Below are positions 1 through 5,569 of a stretch of 7,936 nt of DNA, one piece after another (positions within the stretch are counted from its first letter, which is position 1; each line of letters opens with the position of its first letter). The stretch lies in the NCBI GenBank assembly GCA_002297815.1, contig DBKH01000046.1, forward strand, positions 1-7,936. Reading direction: 5' to 3'. The position numbers were made by a program, and so were the translations under genes. This stretch comes from Bacteroidales bacterium UBA755. GTDB taxonomy: Bacteria > Bacteroidota > Bacteroidia > Bacteroidales > UBA932. The notes beneath the pieces are model-generated. The model was given only the letters and a program-made list of their open reading frames with translations. It made no database searches and was not told where the DNA came from.

Positions 1-405
1 AACACCCAAGGCAAGGTGCTAAAAATATGATAACTAATGCATTATGCGCCACTCGTTGACACTGAGCATGTTGCGTTTGACCATAGAGTGATGATACTAA
101 TTCTCATGAAAATGAAGCGTTTTGCCTTGCGTTGGCAGCCGTTGCTTGGAGGGCATGGCGGCCCTTTACCCGGCTAGGGCGCGCGAAGCGCGTAGGCCGC
201 CATGCCCTCCAAGCAACGGGAGGCCCTAACCGAAGATAGCAATGACAGCGTCCACCAACGCTATGCTTTGTAAGAAAACTTTCAAGGTACAACTCAGGGG
301 TGTTTAAGATATAAAGTATTTTCTGTACAGGCTATCAAAGATATATGCCTAAACACATACTTTTGGACTTGATCCCTGTTTTAAGGGTAAAATTTTAGTT
401 TTGAC
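1..405. other. Intergenic region without a convincing gene
   Basis: No reading frame here has a recognisable protein. The only long minus-strand frame runs through a GC-rich palindrome and encodes a low-complexity Arg/Ala/Trp-rich product typical of a translated repeat. The region is AT-rich apart from 115-268, which is described separately. The right end joins the terminator of the rplS/tRNA transcription unit. No Bacteroidota-type promoter was found that clearly drives something out of the window to the left. The neighbouring gene on that side is not visible. Confidence 0.6.
115..268. repeat. GC-rich nested inverted repeat (possible MITE, dispersed repeat or structured RNA)
   Basis: A perfect 25-bp inverted repeat pairs 139-163 with 195-219. 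Its loop contains a second small hairpin (180-184 with 188-192, GAA loop) and an alternative 5-bp pairing (161-165 with 176-180). Outside the main stem, GCGTTGG at 129-135 pairs with CCAACGC at 255-261, and AAGC at 115-118 pairs with GCTT at 265-268. The right side carries about 35 extra bases (220-254) not matched on the left. The element is strikingly GC-rich against AT-rich flanks. I found no transposase and no clear target-site duplication, so its class is unknown. It could be a palindromic dispersed repeat, a transposon remnant or a non-coding RNA. Confidence 0.7.
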
Positions 406-458
406 AAAAAAAATAAGGGCTGATGAATCAACGTAACTAATTGATTTTCATCGCCCTT
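406..458 (-). terminator. Intrinsic terminator of the rplS-tRNA unit
   Basis: Read on the minus strand, AAGGGC-GATGAA-TCAA pairs with TTGA-TTCATC-GCCCTT, with two small bulges and a 9-nt loop. The stem has 16 base pairs and is followed directly by UA and a run of eight U (406-413 on the plus strand). It begins 8 nt downstream of the tRNA-Gly 3' end. It is therefore the natural end of the transcript carrying tRNA-Arg and tRNA-Gly, and probably of rplS read-through as well. Confidence 0.9.
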
Positions 459-465
459 GACTTCG

Positions 466-538
466 AGCGGAATGCGAGGCTCGAACTCGTGACCTTCGGC
501 TTGGGAAGCCAACGCTCTACCAACTGAGCTAATTCCGC
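466..538 (-). tRNA. tRNA-Gly (anticodon CCC)
   Basis: This is a complete 73-nt cloverleaf. The acceptor stem is GCGGAAT with ATTCCGC, the D stem GCTC with GAGC, the anticodon stem TTGGC with GCCGA, and the loop TTCCCAA. The anticodon CCC (plus 503-505) reads GGG glycine codons. The variable loop is AGGTC and the T loop TTCGAGC. The T stem ACGAG/CTCGC has an A-C mismatch at its outer pair (49-65). The discriminator base is T, and no 3' CCA is encoded, so it must be added after transcription. The gene lies 41 nt downstream of tRNA-Arg on the same strand and just before the shared terminator, so the two are probably made as one precursor. Confidence 0.95.
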
Positions 539-540
539 AA

Positions 541-578
541 AAATGCGAAGCATATTGATTAACAATAGCCTCGCATTT
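541..578 (-). other. Hairpin in the spacer between the two tRNAs
   Basis: AAATGCGA at 541-548 pairs with TCGCATTT at 571-578, and an inner ATTG/CAAT pair (553-556 with 562-565) closes a 5-nt loop. On the minus strand the stem is followed by a short U run (UUUUU) immediately before tRNA-Gly. It could be a weak terminator or attenuator, or a processing element that sets the tRNA ends. Its 5' arm also matches the tRNA-Gly 3' end in antisense orientation (see findings). Confidence 0.55.
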
Positions 579-579
579 G

Positions 580-653
580 TGATCCCCACAGGATTCAAAC
601 CTGTAACCTTTTGATCCGTAGTCAAATGCTCTATTCAGTTGAGCTAGGGGACC
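580..653 (-). tRNA. tRNA-Arg (anticodon ACG)
   Basis: This is a complete 74-nt cloverleaf. The acceptor stem is GGTCCCC with GGGGATC, including one G-U pair at 2-71. The D stem is GCTC/GAGC, the anticodon stem TTTGA/TCAAA with loop CTACGGA, and the T stem ACAGG/CCTGT with loop TTTGAAT. The anticodon ACG (plus 617-619) is expected to be edited to ICG by TadA, so it would read CGU, CGC and CGA arginine codons; this is family knowledge, not seen here. The discriminator base is A and no 3' CCA is encoded. It starts 40 nt after the rplS stop codon. A weak promoter-like match (TTG, 19 nt, AGTCTTTG) lies between them but lacks the TA of the consensus, so read-through from rplS is the simpler view. 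Confidence 0.96.
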
Positions 654-693
654 AGTTTGTCAAAGACTCGCTTCGACATTATCTCTACAAGGA

Positions 694-1074
694 CTATGCT
701 TCCTCTTCCTTTACGAATGCAAGCTTCTTCTCCTTGATTCTTGCCTTCTTTCCGGAGAGCTGGCGCAGATAGAAGATTCTTGCTCTGCGAACCTTGCCGA
801 CCTTGTTCAGTTCAATGCTGTCAATGAATGGTGACTGGAATGGGAAAATTCTCTCAACTCCGATTCCTCCGGAAATCTTGCGGACAGTGAAAGTCCTTGT
901 CTGTGGGGTGGCGCCTCTGAGCTGGATAACCACACCTCTGAACTTCTGGAGTCTATCCTTGTCACCTTCCTTGATTCTGTAGGTAACGGTGATTGTGTCA
1001 CCAGCCTTGAATCTTGGATACGTAGCGACTTTCTCGTTAGCGAAAGCCTGTTCTACAACTTTAATCAAATCCAT
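694..1074 (-). CDS. rplS: 50S ribosomal protein L19
   Basis: This encodes the 126-aa protein bL19, a large-subunit ribosomal protein located at the interface with the 30S subunit. The family signature RKISGGIGVERIFP is at residues 65-78, followed by the basic segment KVRRARIFYLRQLSGKKARI (94-113). The C-terminal tail is Lys/Glu-rich. I chose the start at 1074 because the protein then begins MDLIKVVEQAF, as L19 proteins do. The frame can be extended to 1152, but that adds 26 residues without L19 similarity and would begin upstream of, or at, the predicted transcription start. There is no clear Shine-Dalgarno; the bases before the ATG are AU-rich, as is common in this phylum. It has its own promoter and a foldable leader. 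Two tRNA genes follow on the same strand. Confidence 0.96.
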   Translation of the reverse strand: MDLIKVVEQAFANEKVATYPRFKAGDTITVTYRIKEGDKDRLQKFRGVVIQLRGATPQTRTFTVRKISGGIGVERIFPFQSPFIDSIELNKVGKVRRARIFYLRQLSGKKARIKEKKLAFVKEEEA

Positions 1075-1091
1075 TTCTCTAAAATTTAGTT

Positions 1092-1132
1092 GCAACATTA
1101 CGCACATCTGATAACGACCCGTAAGCGGTTGC
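1092..1132 (-). promoter_or_regulatory. Candidate L19 leader hairpin in the rplS 5' UTR
   Basis: On the minus strand GCAAC (1132-1128) pairs with GTTGC (1096-1092), and TTACG (1124-1120) pairs with CGTAA (1102-1098). This leaves a small asymmetric internal loop and a 17-nt apical loop. The two helices fill most of the roughly 70-nt leader between the predicted transcription start (about 1144) and the rplS ATG (1074). Many ribosomal protein genes carry autoregulatory leader structures. Whether this is one is an inference from a single sequence. Confidence 0.4.
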
Positions 1133-1149
1133 TCTTGTTTTTCGGACTG

Positions 1150-1180
1150 CAAATGTACGAAGATTTTCTTTTAATCCAAA
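1150..1180 (-). promoter_or_regulatory. Bacteroidota-type promoter of rplS
   Basis: On the minus strand the -33 element TTTG (1180-1177) is followed by a 19-nt spacer and the -7 element TACATTTG (1157-1150). This is a full match to the TTTG/TAnnTTTG consensus of the Bacteroidota primary sigma factor. Transcription would start near 1144. It lies only 11 nt beyond the stop codon of the upstream lipoprotein gene, so rplS can be expressed independently of the grpE-dnaJ operon. Confidence 0.8.
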
Positions 1181-1191
1181 ACTTTTTGAAT

Positions 1192-2040
1192 TTATTTTTC
1201 GGGATTGTAGATGTAAATGTTGTGAATCTCGCGATCGTAGCCCGGATAGAAGCCTTTGGGCATGCCTAAAATTATACGTGCACCCCTATTTGACATCACA
1301 ACGAGGCTTCCTGTTTTCGGGTTCATAGTCAACCCCTCAATCTCTCCAGTAAGTATGAAATCGTCCATCTTTCTGAACAGAGTGACTTCTCCCGTTTTGA
1401 GGTCAGCCTTGTAAAGATTGTCAGGTTCTCCTTTCTCAGCGTCACCGTCATCGCATGAGATAAGCATTTGTCCGTCCACGCAGTAGATTCCCTGCTGGAG
1501 TTTCGGAGCGGGGGAGAGGGTGAGATTCCTAAGATACTTCCCGGTCTTAAGGTCGTAGCAGTAAAGTTCCGAGCCTTGAACCCAATCCGCCATCCAGACT
1601 TCTTGCCGCTCCCTGTCCACAGCGAGGCCGCAGCATTCTACCTGCCCGGATTCCAGAACCCATGTGATAGACCGTTTATATTCAAGTGTGACCGCATCGT
1701 AGATCGCTGTCTGGATGTTCTTGCCGACACCGTCGAGGAAATATTCACACCCAGCGTAGAGCTCACCGTTATATTCATCAATGTCTCCGATGTGATTGCA
1801 TTCCAAGGCCAGATCTTTGAAAGGAGTCTCGTTTTTGGTGATGAGATTGCCTTTCATGTCGTACTTATAAAGAGCTGTGGATCCGGAAACATAGTAGTAC
1901 TCACCGTCCGTTGCCACTCCCTGCCGACCTTCAACTTCGAGAACGCTATCCAACTTGAAGTCTCTGTCAAGAACTGAAATGGCCCTCCCGCACGAAATTA
2001 CGCACAGGAAGGCCAAAATTCCGATTAGAAATCTTTTCAT
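1192..2040 (-). CDS. Beta-propeller-like lipoprotein of unknown function
   Basis: This encodes a 282-aa protein with a short N-terminal signal (KR, then a hydrophobic stretch to residue 16) and a lipobox-like V-I-S-C, which puts the lipidated cysteine at C17. The residues after C17 are G-R-A-I-S, without the acidic run linked to surface export in this phylum. A periplasm-facing outer membrane location is therefore the default guess. The mature part has repeated short strands with aromatic ends and Asp/Gly turns (GEYYYVSG, LYKYDMKG, GELYAGCE, LYCYDLKTG, LYKADLKTG), as in six- or seven-bladed propellers. A late EIEGLTMNP segment resembles the SdiA-regulated or phytase-like propeller families. 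Seven further cysteines are present. Its ATG overlaps the dnaJ stop by one base (TGATG) and has no Shine-Dalgarno, suggesting translational coupling. The ligand or activity is unknown. Confidence 0.75.
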   Translation of the reverse strand: MKRFLIGILAFLCVISCGRAISVLDRDFKLDSVLEVEGRQGVATDGEYYYVSGSTALYKYDMKGNLITKNETPFKDLALECNHIGDIDEYNGELYAGCEYFLDGVGKNIQTAIYDAVTLEYKRSITWVLESGQVECCGLAVDRERQEVWMADWVQGSELYCYDLKTGKYLRNLTLSPAPKLQQGIYCVDGQMLISCDDGDAEKGEPDNLYKADLKTGEVTLFRKMDDFILTGEIEGLTMNPKTGSLVVMSNRGARIILGMPKGFYPGYDREIHNIYIYNPEK

Positions 2041-3230
2041 CAGAAGATGTTCTTCATCTTGTCAAACAAAGCCTTGTCATCGCGTGAAGGGTCTGGAGTG
2101 AATGATCGGCTGGCCCTCATGTTCTCAATGGCATTCTTCTCGTCAGAAGACAATTTTTTAGGAATCCACACCAAAATCTTCACGTAGAGGTCTCCCGTTC
2201 CACTTCCGTAGCCATTCACAGCCGGAAGTCCCTTTCCTCTGAGCTTCATTACTGTTCCGGACTGAGTACCAGCATCAACTTTAACCTTATAGGTTCCGTC
2301 AAGGCATGGCACAGCGATCTCTGTTCCTAAAATCGCATCTGTGACAGAAATGATTGTCGAGTAGAACAGATTCTTGCCATCGCGTTTGAGTGTTGAATGA
2401 GGAATCTCTTCGATGATCACGAGGAGGTCTCCATTCACTCCGCCATGAGGTGCGGCATGTCCTTCACCTCTGATTGTCAGTTGCATGCCATCTTCGACCC
2501 CAGCTGGAATCTTCACCTTGACAGTCTCACGCCTGCGTACTAAACCAGTGCCACCGCATGTACGGCAAGGATTGCTGATCACCTTTCCTTCACCACCGCA
2601 TTGAGGACAAGTTGAGTACGTGACTGTCCTTCCGAACAGCGAGTTGACCACACGTTGGGTTTGGCCTGTGCCGTTACATGAAGGGCAAGTCTTGACATCG
2701 GAAGCGTTCTTTGTTCCTCTTCCTCCGCAGTCGGGGCAAGGTCTGTTACGCTCAAGGGTGATCTCTTTTTCTACTCCTGCGGCAATCTCTTCAAGTGTAA
2801 GACGTACTCTTGTACGGATGTCGCGGCCCTTGATGACTCTCTGCTGGGTCCGGGCTTGACCTCCTCCGAATCCACTGAAGCCAGAAAATCCTCCTCCAGA
2901 GAATCCGCTGAACCCACCACCGAACAAATCGTTCAGAATGTCGTTAAGATTTCCGAAACCTCCGCTGAAGTCTGGCCCAGGTTGGCCGTCAACTCCAGCG
3001 AATCCGAACTGGTCGTACTTTGCCTTTTTGTCAGGATCGCTTAGTACCGAATATGCTTCCGAAGCCTCTTTGAATTTCTCTTCAGCAGTCTTCTTTTCGG
3101 CCTCGGTTCCGTCAACCCAACGGTCAGGATGCCACTTCATCGCAGCTGTCCTGTAAGCTTTCTTTATCTCATCAGCACTGGCGGTCTTGGCGACCCCCAA
3201 CACCTCGTAGTAATCTCTCTTTTCAGCCAT
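2040..3230 (-). CDS. dnaJ: Chaperone protein DnaJ (Hsp40)
   Basis: This 396-aa type I J-protein delivers unfolded clients to DnaK and stimulates its ATPase. The J domain spans residues 1-75, with the essential HPD at 34-36. The Gly/Phe-rich linker (76-125) contains tandem GFSG units. Four zinc-binding CxxCxGxG motifs lie at 165-172 (CPDCGGRG), 182-189 (CPSCNGTG), 208-215 (CPQCGGEG) and 222-229 (CRTCGGTG), followed by the C-terminal client-binding domains. All motifs are intact. The start at 3230 gives the usual MAEKRDYYEVLGV beginning and has a TAGGAG ribosome site 10 nt upstream. A further ATG at 3257 overlaps grpE and adds nine atypical residues. A six- to ten-residue insertion after HPD (RWVDGTEAEKKT) lengthens the loop before helix III, probably a lineage trait. 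It is the second gene of grpE-dnaJ-lipoprotein. Confidence 0.97.
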   Translation of the reverse strand: MAEKRDYYEVLGVAKTASADEIKKAYRTAAMKWHPDRWVDGTEAEKKTAEEKFKEASEAYSVLSDPDKKAKYDQFGFAGVDGQPGPDFSGGFGNLNDILNDLFGGGFSGFSGGGFSGFSGFGGGQARTQQRVIKGRDIRTRVRLTLEEIAAGVEKEITLERNRPCPDCGGRGTKNASDVKTCPSCNGTGQTQRVVNSLFGRTVTYSTCPQCGGEGKVISNPCRTCGGTGLVRRRETVKVKIPAGVEDGMQLTIRGEGHAAPHGGVNGDLLVIIEEIPHSTLKRDGKNLFYSTIISVTDAILGTEIAVPCLDGTYKVKVDAGTQSGTVMKLRGKGLPAVNGYGSGTGDLYVKILVWIPKKLSSDEKNAIENMRASRSFTPDPSRDDKALFDKMKNIF

Positions 3231-3240
3231 ATTCACTAAT

Positions 3241-3246
3241 CTCCTA
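3241..3246 (-). promoter_or_regulatory. dnaJ ribosome binding site overlapping the grpE stop
   Basis: TAGGAG on the minus strand lies 10 nt before the dnaJ ATG at 3230, and its first three bases are the grpE stop codon TAG. The site supports the 3230 start over the upstream ATG at 3257. It also suggests that ribosomes ending grpE hand over to dnaJ. Confidence 0.7.
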
Positions 3247-3846
3247 TATTCCCACAACTACCTTGGCGAAGCGTATTACCTTGCCGGAAAGGGTGTAGCC
3301 TGTCTGAACCACGTCATAGACCATGCCTTTTTTGTCTTCTTCCTGAACAGGGAACTGAGCCACAGCCTCATGGAAGTCCGTGTCAAATTTTTCACCTTTC
3401 GCCTTGATGACCTCAAGTCCCTTGGTTTTTAGGTATGCCATCAATTTGTTGTAAATCAAGGCCGTGCCTTCTTTAGCGACTTCGTCGGACGAACTCTCTT
3501 CAAGCATTTTCATGGCCCTTTCGCAGTCATCTAGAACCGGAAGAAGACCTTTGATGGTGTCAGCTGATGCTGAGGAGACAAGCTCCAACTTGGACTCTGC
3601 CGAGTGCCTGCGGAAATTCTCGAAATCAGCCATCAGGCGGATGTAGTCATCCTTCTCCTTGGCGACGCTCGCCTTCAGCTCCTCGTTTTCTTTCAGAAGT
3701 TTGGCGAGTTTTTCCTCAATTTTTTTCGCTTCCTCATCGACTTCCGGAGCTTCTTCCTTACATTTTGCGGTTTGCTCTTTCGTGTCAGCAGCTTGAGCGG
3801 CTTGTTTCTGCTCCTCCTGCTCTTTATTCTTGTTCTTCTTGCTCAT
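3244..3846 (-). CDS. grpE: Nucleotide exchange factor GrpE
   Basis: This 200-aa cofactor releases ADP from DnaK and so resets the Hsp70 cycle. The N-terminal 40 residues are charged and Gln/Lys/Glu-rich, probably disordered. A long helix follows, predicted as a coiled coil (about 38-100), containing the family segment RLMADFENFRRH (70-81). The C-terminal beta domain holds FDTDFHEAV (154-162) and the closing GYTLSGKVIRFAKVVVG (183-199), both typical of GrpE. I chose the start at 3846 rather than 3852 because AAGGAG lies 8 nt before it but only 2 nt before the upstream ATG. The gene precedes dnaJ by 13 nt, and dnaK is not nearby. The promoter is in the region shared with uxaC. No CIRCE-like operator was seen. 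Confidence 0.96.
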   Translation of the reverse strand: MSKKNKNKEQEEQKQAAQAADTKEQTAKCKEEAPEVDEEAKKIEEKLAKLLKENEELKASVAKEKDDYIRLMADFENFRRHSAESKLELVSSASADTIKGLLPVLDDCERAMKMLEESSSDEVAKEGTALIYNKLMAYLKTKGLEVIKAKGEKFDTDFHEAVAQFPVQEEDKKGMVYDVVQTGYTLSGKVIRFAKVVVGI

Positions 3847-3854
3847 ATTCATTT

Positions 3855-3860
3855 CTCCTT
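3855..3860 (-). promoter_or_regulatory. grpE ribosome binding site
   Basis: AAGGAG on the minus strand lies 8 nt before the ATG at 3846. It is a near-perfect Shine-Dalgarno in a phylum where these are often missing. It decides between the two in-frame ATGs at 3852 and 3846 in favour of the latter. Confidence 0.7.
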
Positions 3861-3909
3861 ATTCCAATACTTGTGCTTCCGGGCAGCGTCTGACCGTCCG
3901 AAGCGACTG

Positions 3910-3941
3910 CAAAGATATCAAATTATCTGCCAATTACAGAA
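3910..3941 (-). promoter_or_regulatory. Probable promoter of the grpE-dnaJ operon
   Basis: The -7 element TATCTTTG (3917-3910) matches TAnnTTTG exactly. The -33 element TTCTG (3941-3937), 19 nt upstream, is a weaker match. Transcription would start near 3904, giving a leader of about 57 nt before the grpE ATG. It is divergent from the uxaC promoter, about 30 bp away. Confidence 0.6.
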
Positions 3942-3944
3942 TCG

Positions 3945-3963
3945 CTGACATAATGTCAGACAT
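3945..3963. promoter_or_regulatory. Overlapping palindromes between two divergent promoters (operator candidate)
   Basis: CTGACAT (3945-3951) and ATGTCAG (3953-3959) form a perfect 7-bp inverted repeat around one central base. The right arm overlaps a second palindrome, ATGTC-A-GACAT (3953-3963). The result is three GACAT/ATGTC half-sites in 19 bp. They sit between the -33 boxes of grpE (3937-3941) and uxaC (3972-3974), where a regulator could act on either gene. The regulator is unknown. Confidence 0.4.
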
Positions 3964-3971
3964 GAATATTA

Positions 3972-4002
3972 TTGTAATTTCCCGTCCGTGTTGCTAAATT
4001 TG
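3972..4002 (+). promoter_or_regulatory. Bacteroidota-type promoter of uxaC
   Basis: TTG (3972-3974, within TATTATTG), a 20-nt spacer, then TAAATTTG (3995-4002) match the -33/-7 consensus of the phylum. Transcription would start near 4008, about 65 nt before the chosen uxaC start. Confidence 0.7.
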
Positions 4003-4072
4003 TACGGAAATCGTCTGGCATGGAAGGATGACAACATCTTCCCGCCAAGTACATCTAACAGCTGACAACACA

Positions 4073-5488
4073 ATGAGCGCATTCATCAACGAGAATTTCA
4101 TGCTGTCCAATGAGACGGCTCGCCTGCTTTTCCACGGCCAAGCGGAGAACCTGCCGATAATCGACTATCATTGCCATCTTTCGCCACGGGAGATCGCTGA
4201 GAACATCCAGTTCCGCGACATCACGCAGCTCTGGCTGGTGGACGGCCACAGCGGAGACCACTACAAATGGAGGGCAATGAGGGCGAACGGAGTGTCTGAG
4301 GAATATATCACCGGAGACAAGTCCTCTTGGGAGAAGTTCGAGAGATGGGCTGAGACAATGCCTTACCTGATGCGTAACCCGCTCTACCACTGGTCTCATC
4401 TGGAACTCAGTCGGGTTTTTGGAATAGACAAGGTCCTGAAGCCGGAGACCGCCCGTGAGATCTTCGAGGAATGCAACGCCAAACTGGCCACTGAGGAGTT
4501 CAGGGGGCAGGCACTCATCCGGAAGTTCAACGTTGAGGTGGTCTGCACGACCGACGATCCTGCTGATGACCTTCGTTGGCACAAGCAGATCGCGGAGCAT
4601 CCTTTCGGGACCAAAGTGCTTCCGACCTGGAGGCCTGACAAGGTGATGGGAATAGAGGACGCGAAGTCTTTCAATGAATATCTCGATAAACTCTCGGTGG
4701 CTGCAGGGTTGGAAATACGTTCATATTCGACCCTGACCGAGGCTCTTCGCAAACGTCACGATTTCTTCGGGGCGATGGGCTGCCGTCTTTCCGACCACGG
4801 CCTTGACACTTTCTATGCGGAGGAATATGATGAAAAGGAGATAGAAAGAATATTCAAAACCGCCCTTTCAGGAATGCCTGTCAGTGAATATGATGCCGTC
4901 ATGTACAAAAGTGCGGTTCTGCACGACCTGGCCGTCATGGACGCCGAGTCCGGGTGGACGCAGCAGTACCACGTTGGCCCTCTTCGCAACAATTGCACAA
5001 GAATATTCAATAGTGTCGGTCCTGATGCGGGTTGTGATTCGATGAACGACAAGCCTGTCGCGGAGGCAGGGAACAGGTTCTTCGATGCGCTTGACAAGAC
5101 CGGCAACCTTGCTAAGACCATCCTTTATTGCTTGAACCCTAAGGACAACGAGGTGATGACGACGATGGCGTACAATTTCAATGACGGCTCGGTTCCAGGC
5201 AAGATGCAGTTCGGCTCTGGCTGGTGGTTCCTTGACCAGGAGAACGGGATGCGCAGACAGATGGACACGTTGTCATCGCTCGGTCTGCTGAGCCGTTTCA
5301 TCGGCATGCTGACCGACTCCCGCAGTTTCATCAGCTACCCTCGCCATGAATATTTCCGCCGCATCCTCTGCGATGTGATTGGCACCGATGTCGAGGCCGG
5401 AAAGATCCCAGCATCCGAGATGGACACCATCGCCCGGATGGTCCGTGACATCTCCTATAACAACGCAAAGGAATATTTCGGATTCTAG
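4073..5488 (+). CDS. uxaC: Uronate isomerase (glucuronate/galacturonate isomerase)
   Basis: This 471-aa cytoplasmic enzyme interconverts D-glucuronate with D-fructuronate and D-galacturonate with D-tagaturonate, the first step of hexuronate breakdown towards KDG. It belongs to the amidohydrolase-like superfamily. The N-terminal DYHCHLSP has the HxH metal-binding pair at residues 33 and 35, and HYKWRAMRANGV and NPLYHWSHLEL are characteristic UxaC segments. FGSGWWFLDQ and a C-terminal SYPRHEYFRR (about 421-430) complete the active-site region. Length matches the family (about 470). I prefer the ATG at 4073, which gives MSAFINENF as in relatives. An ATG at 4028 would add 15 unrelated residues. 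The usual partners uxuA, uxuB, uxaB and kdgK are not in the window. The gene has its own promoter and a terminator-like hairpin after it. Confidence 0.95.
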   Translation: MSAFINENFMLSNETARLLFHGQAENLPIIDYHCHLSPREIAENIQFRDITQLWLVDGHSGDHYKWRAMRANGVSEEYITGDKSSWEKFERWAETMPYLMRNPLYHWSHLELSRVFGIDKVLKPETAREIFEECNAKLATEEFRGQALIRKFNVEVVCTTDDPADDLRWHKQIAEHPFGTKVLPTWRPDKVMGIEDAKSFNEYLDKLSVAAGLEIRSYSTLTEALRKRHDFFGAMGCRLSDHGLDTFYAEEYDEKEIERIFKTALSGMPVSEYDAVMYKSAVLHDLAVMDAESGWTQQYHVGPLRNNCTRIFNSVGPDAGCDSMNDKPVAEAGNRFFDALDKTGNLAKTILYCLNPKDNEVMTTMAYNFNDGSVPGKMQFGSGWWFLDQENGMRRQMDTLSSLGLLSRFIGMLTDSRSFISYPRHEYFRRILCDVIGTDVEAGKIPASEMDTIARMVRDISYNNAKEYFGF

Positions 5489-5540
5489 TAATCCTTGAAG
5501 TGAATAACTGATTATTTATTAGGTGCTTACTTAAGCAAGC

Positions 5541-5565
5541 GGCAAATTGTTTTGCCTGATTTTTT
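5541..5565 (+). terminator. Terminator-like hairpin directly before the ABC-F start codon
   Basis: GGCAAA (5541-5546) and TTTGCC (5551-5556) form a 6-bp stem with a TTGT loop, then TGA and six T (5560-5565). The last T is 4 nt before the ABC-F ATG at 5570. A smaller hairpin (TGCTT 5524-5528 with AAGCA 5533-5537) lies just upstream. The stem is short and separated from the T run, so efficiency is doubtful. It may end uxaC transcripts, or act as an attenuator for the next gene. Confidence 0.5.
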
Positions 5566-5569
5566 GAAT

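Noticed and set aside
104..292. Minus-strand 62-codon reading frame across the GC-rich palindrome
   Set aside because: Most of its codons come from the two arms of a perfect inverted repeat. The product is Arg/Ala/Trp-rich without a recognisable domain, and no promoter or ribosome site precedes it.
1..304. AACACCC (1-7) and GGGTGTT (298-304) as terminal inverted repeats of a mobile element
   Set aside because: The match is only 7 bp, does not extend, and the left end is the window edge, so chance cannot be excluded.
437..625. Minus-strand reading frame through the tRNA region
   Set aside because: It overlaps both tRNA genes completely, which are supported by full cloverleaf pairing.
1075..1152. 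N-terminal extension of L19
   Set aside because: The extra 26 residues have no L19 similarity, the frame would begin at or before the predicted transcription start, and the region folds as a leader.
1468..1977. Plus-strand 169-codon frame opposite the lipoprotein gene
   Set aside because: It is antisense to a gene with a good lipoprotein signal and propeller-like repeats, and it has no recognisable motif of its own.
3840..4027. Search for a CIRCE (HrcA) operator before grpE
   Set aside because: No TTAGCACTC/GAGTGCTAA-like inverted repeat is present. The palindromes seen are of a different sequence.
4055..4600. Minus-strand frames opposite uxaC and the ABC-F gene
   Set aside because: They are antisense shadows of strongly conserved proteins and show no family features.
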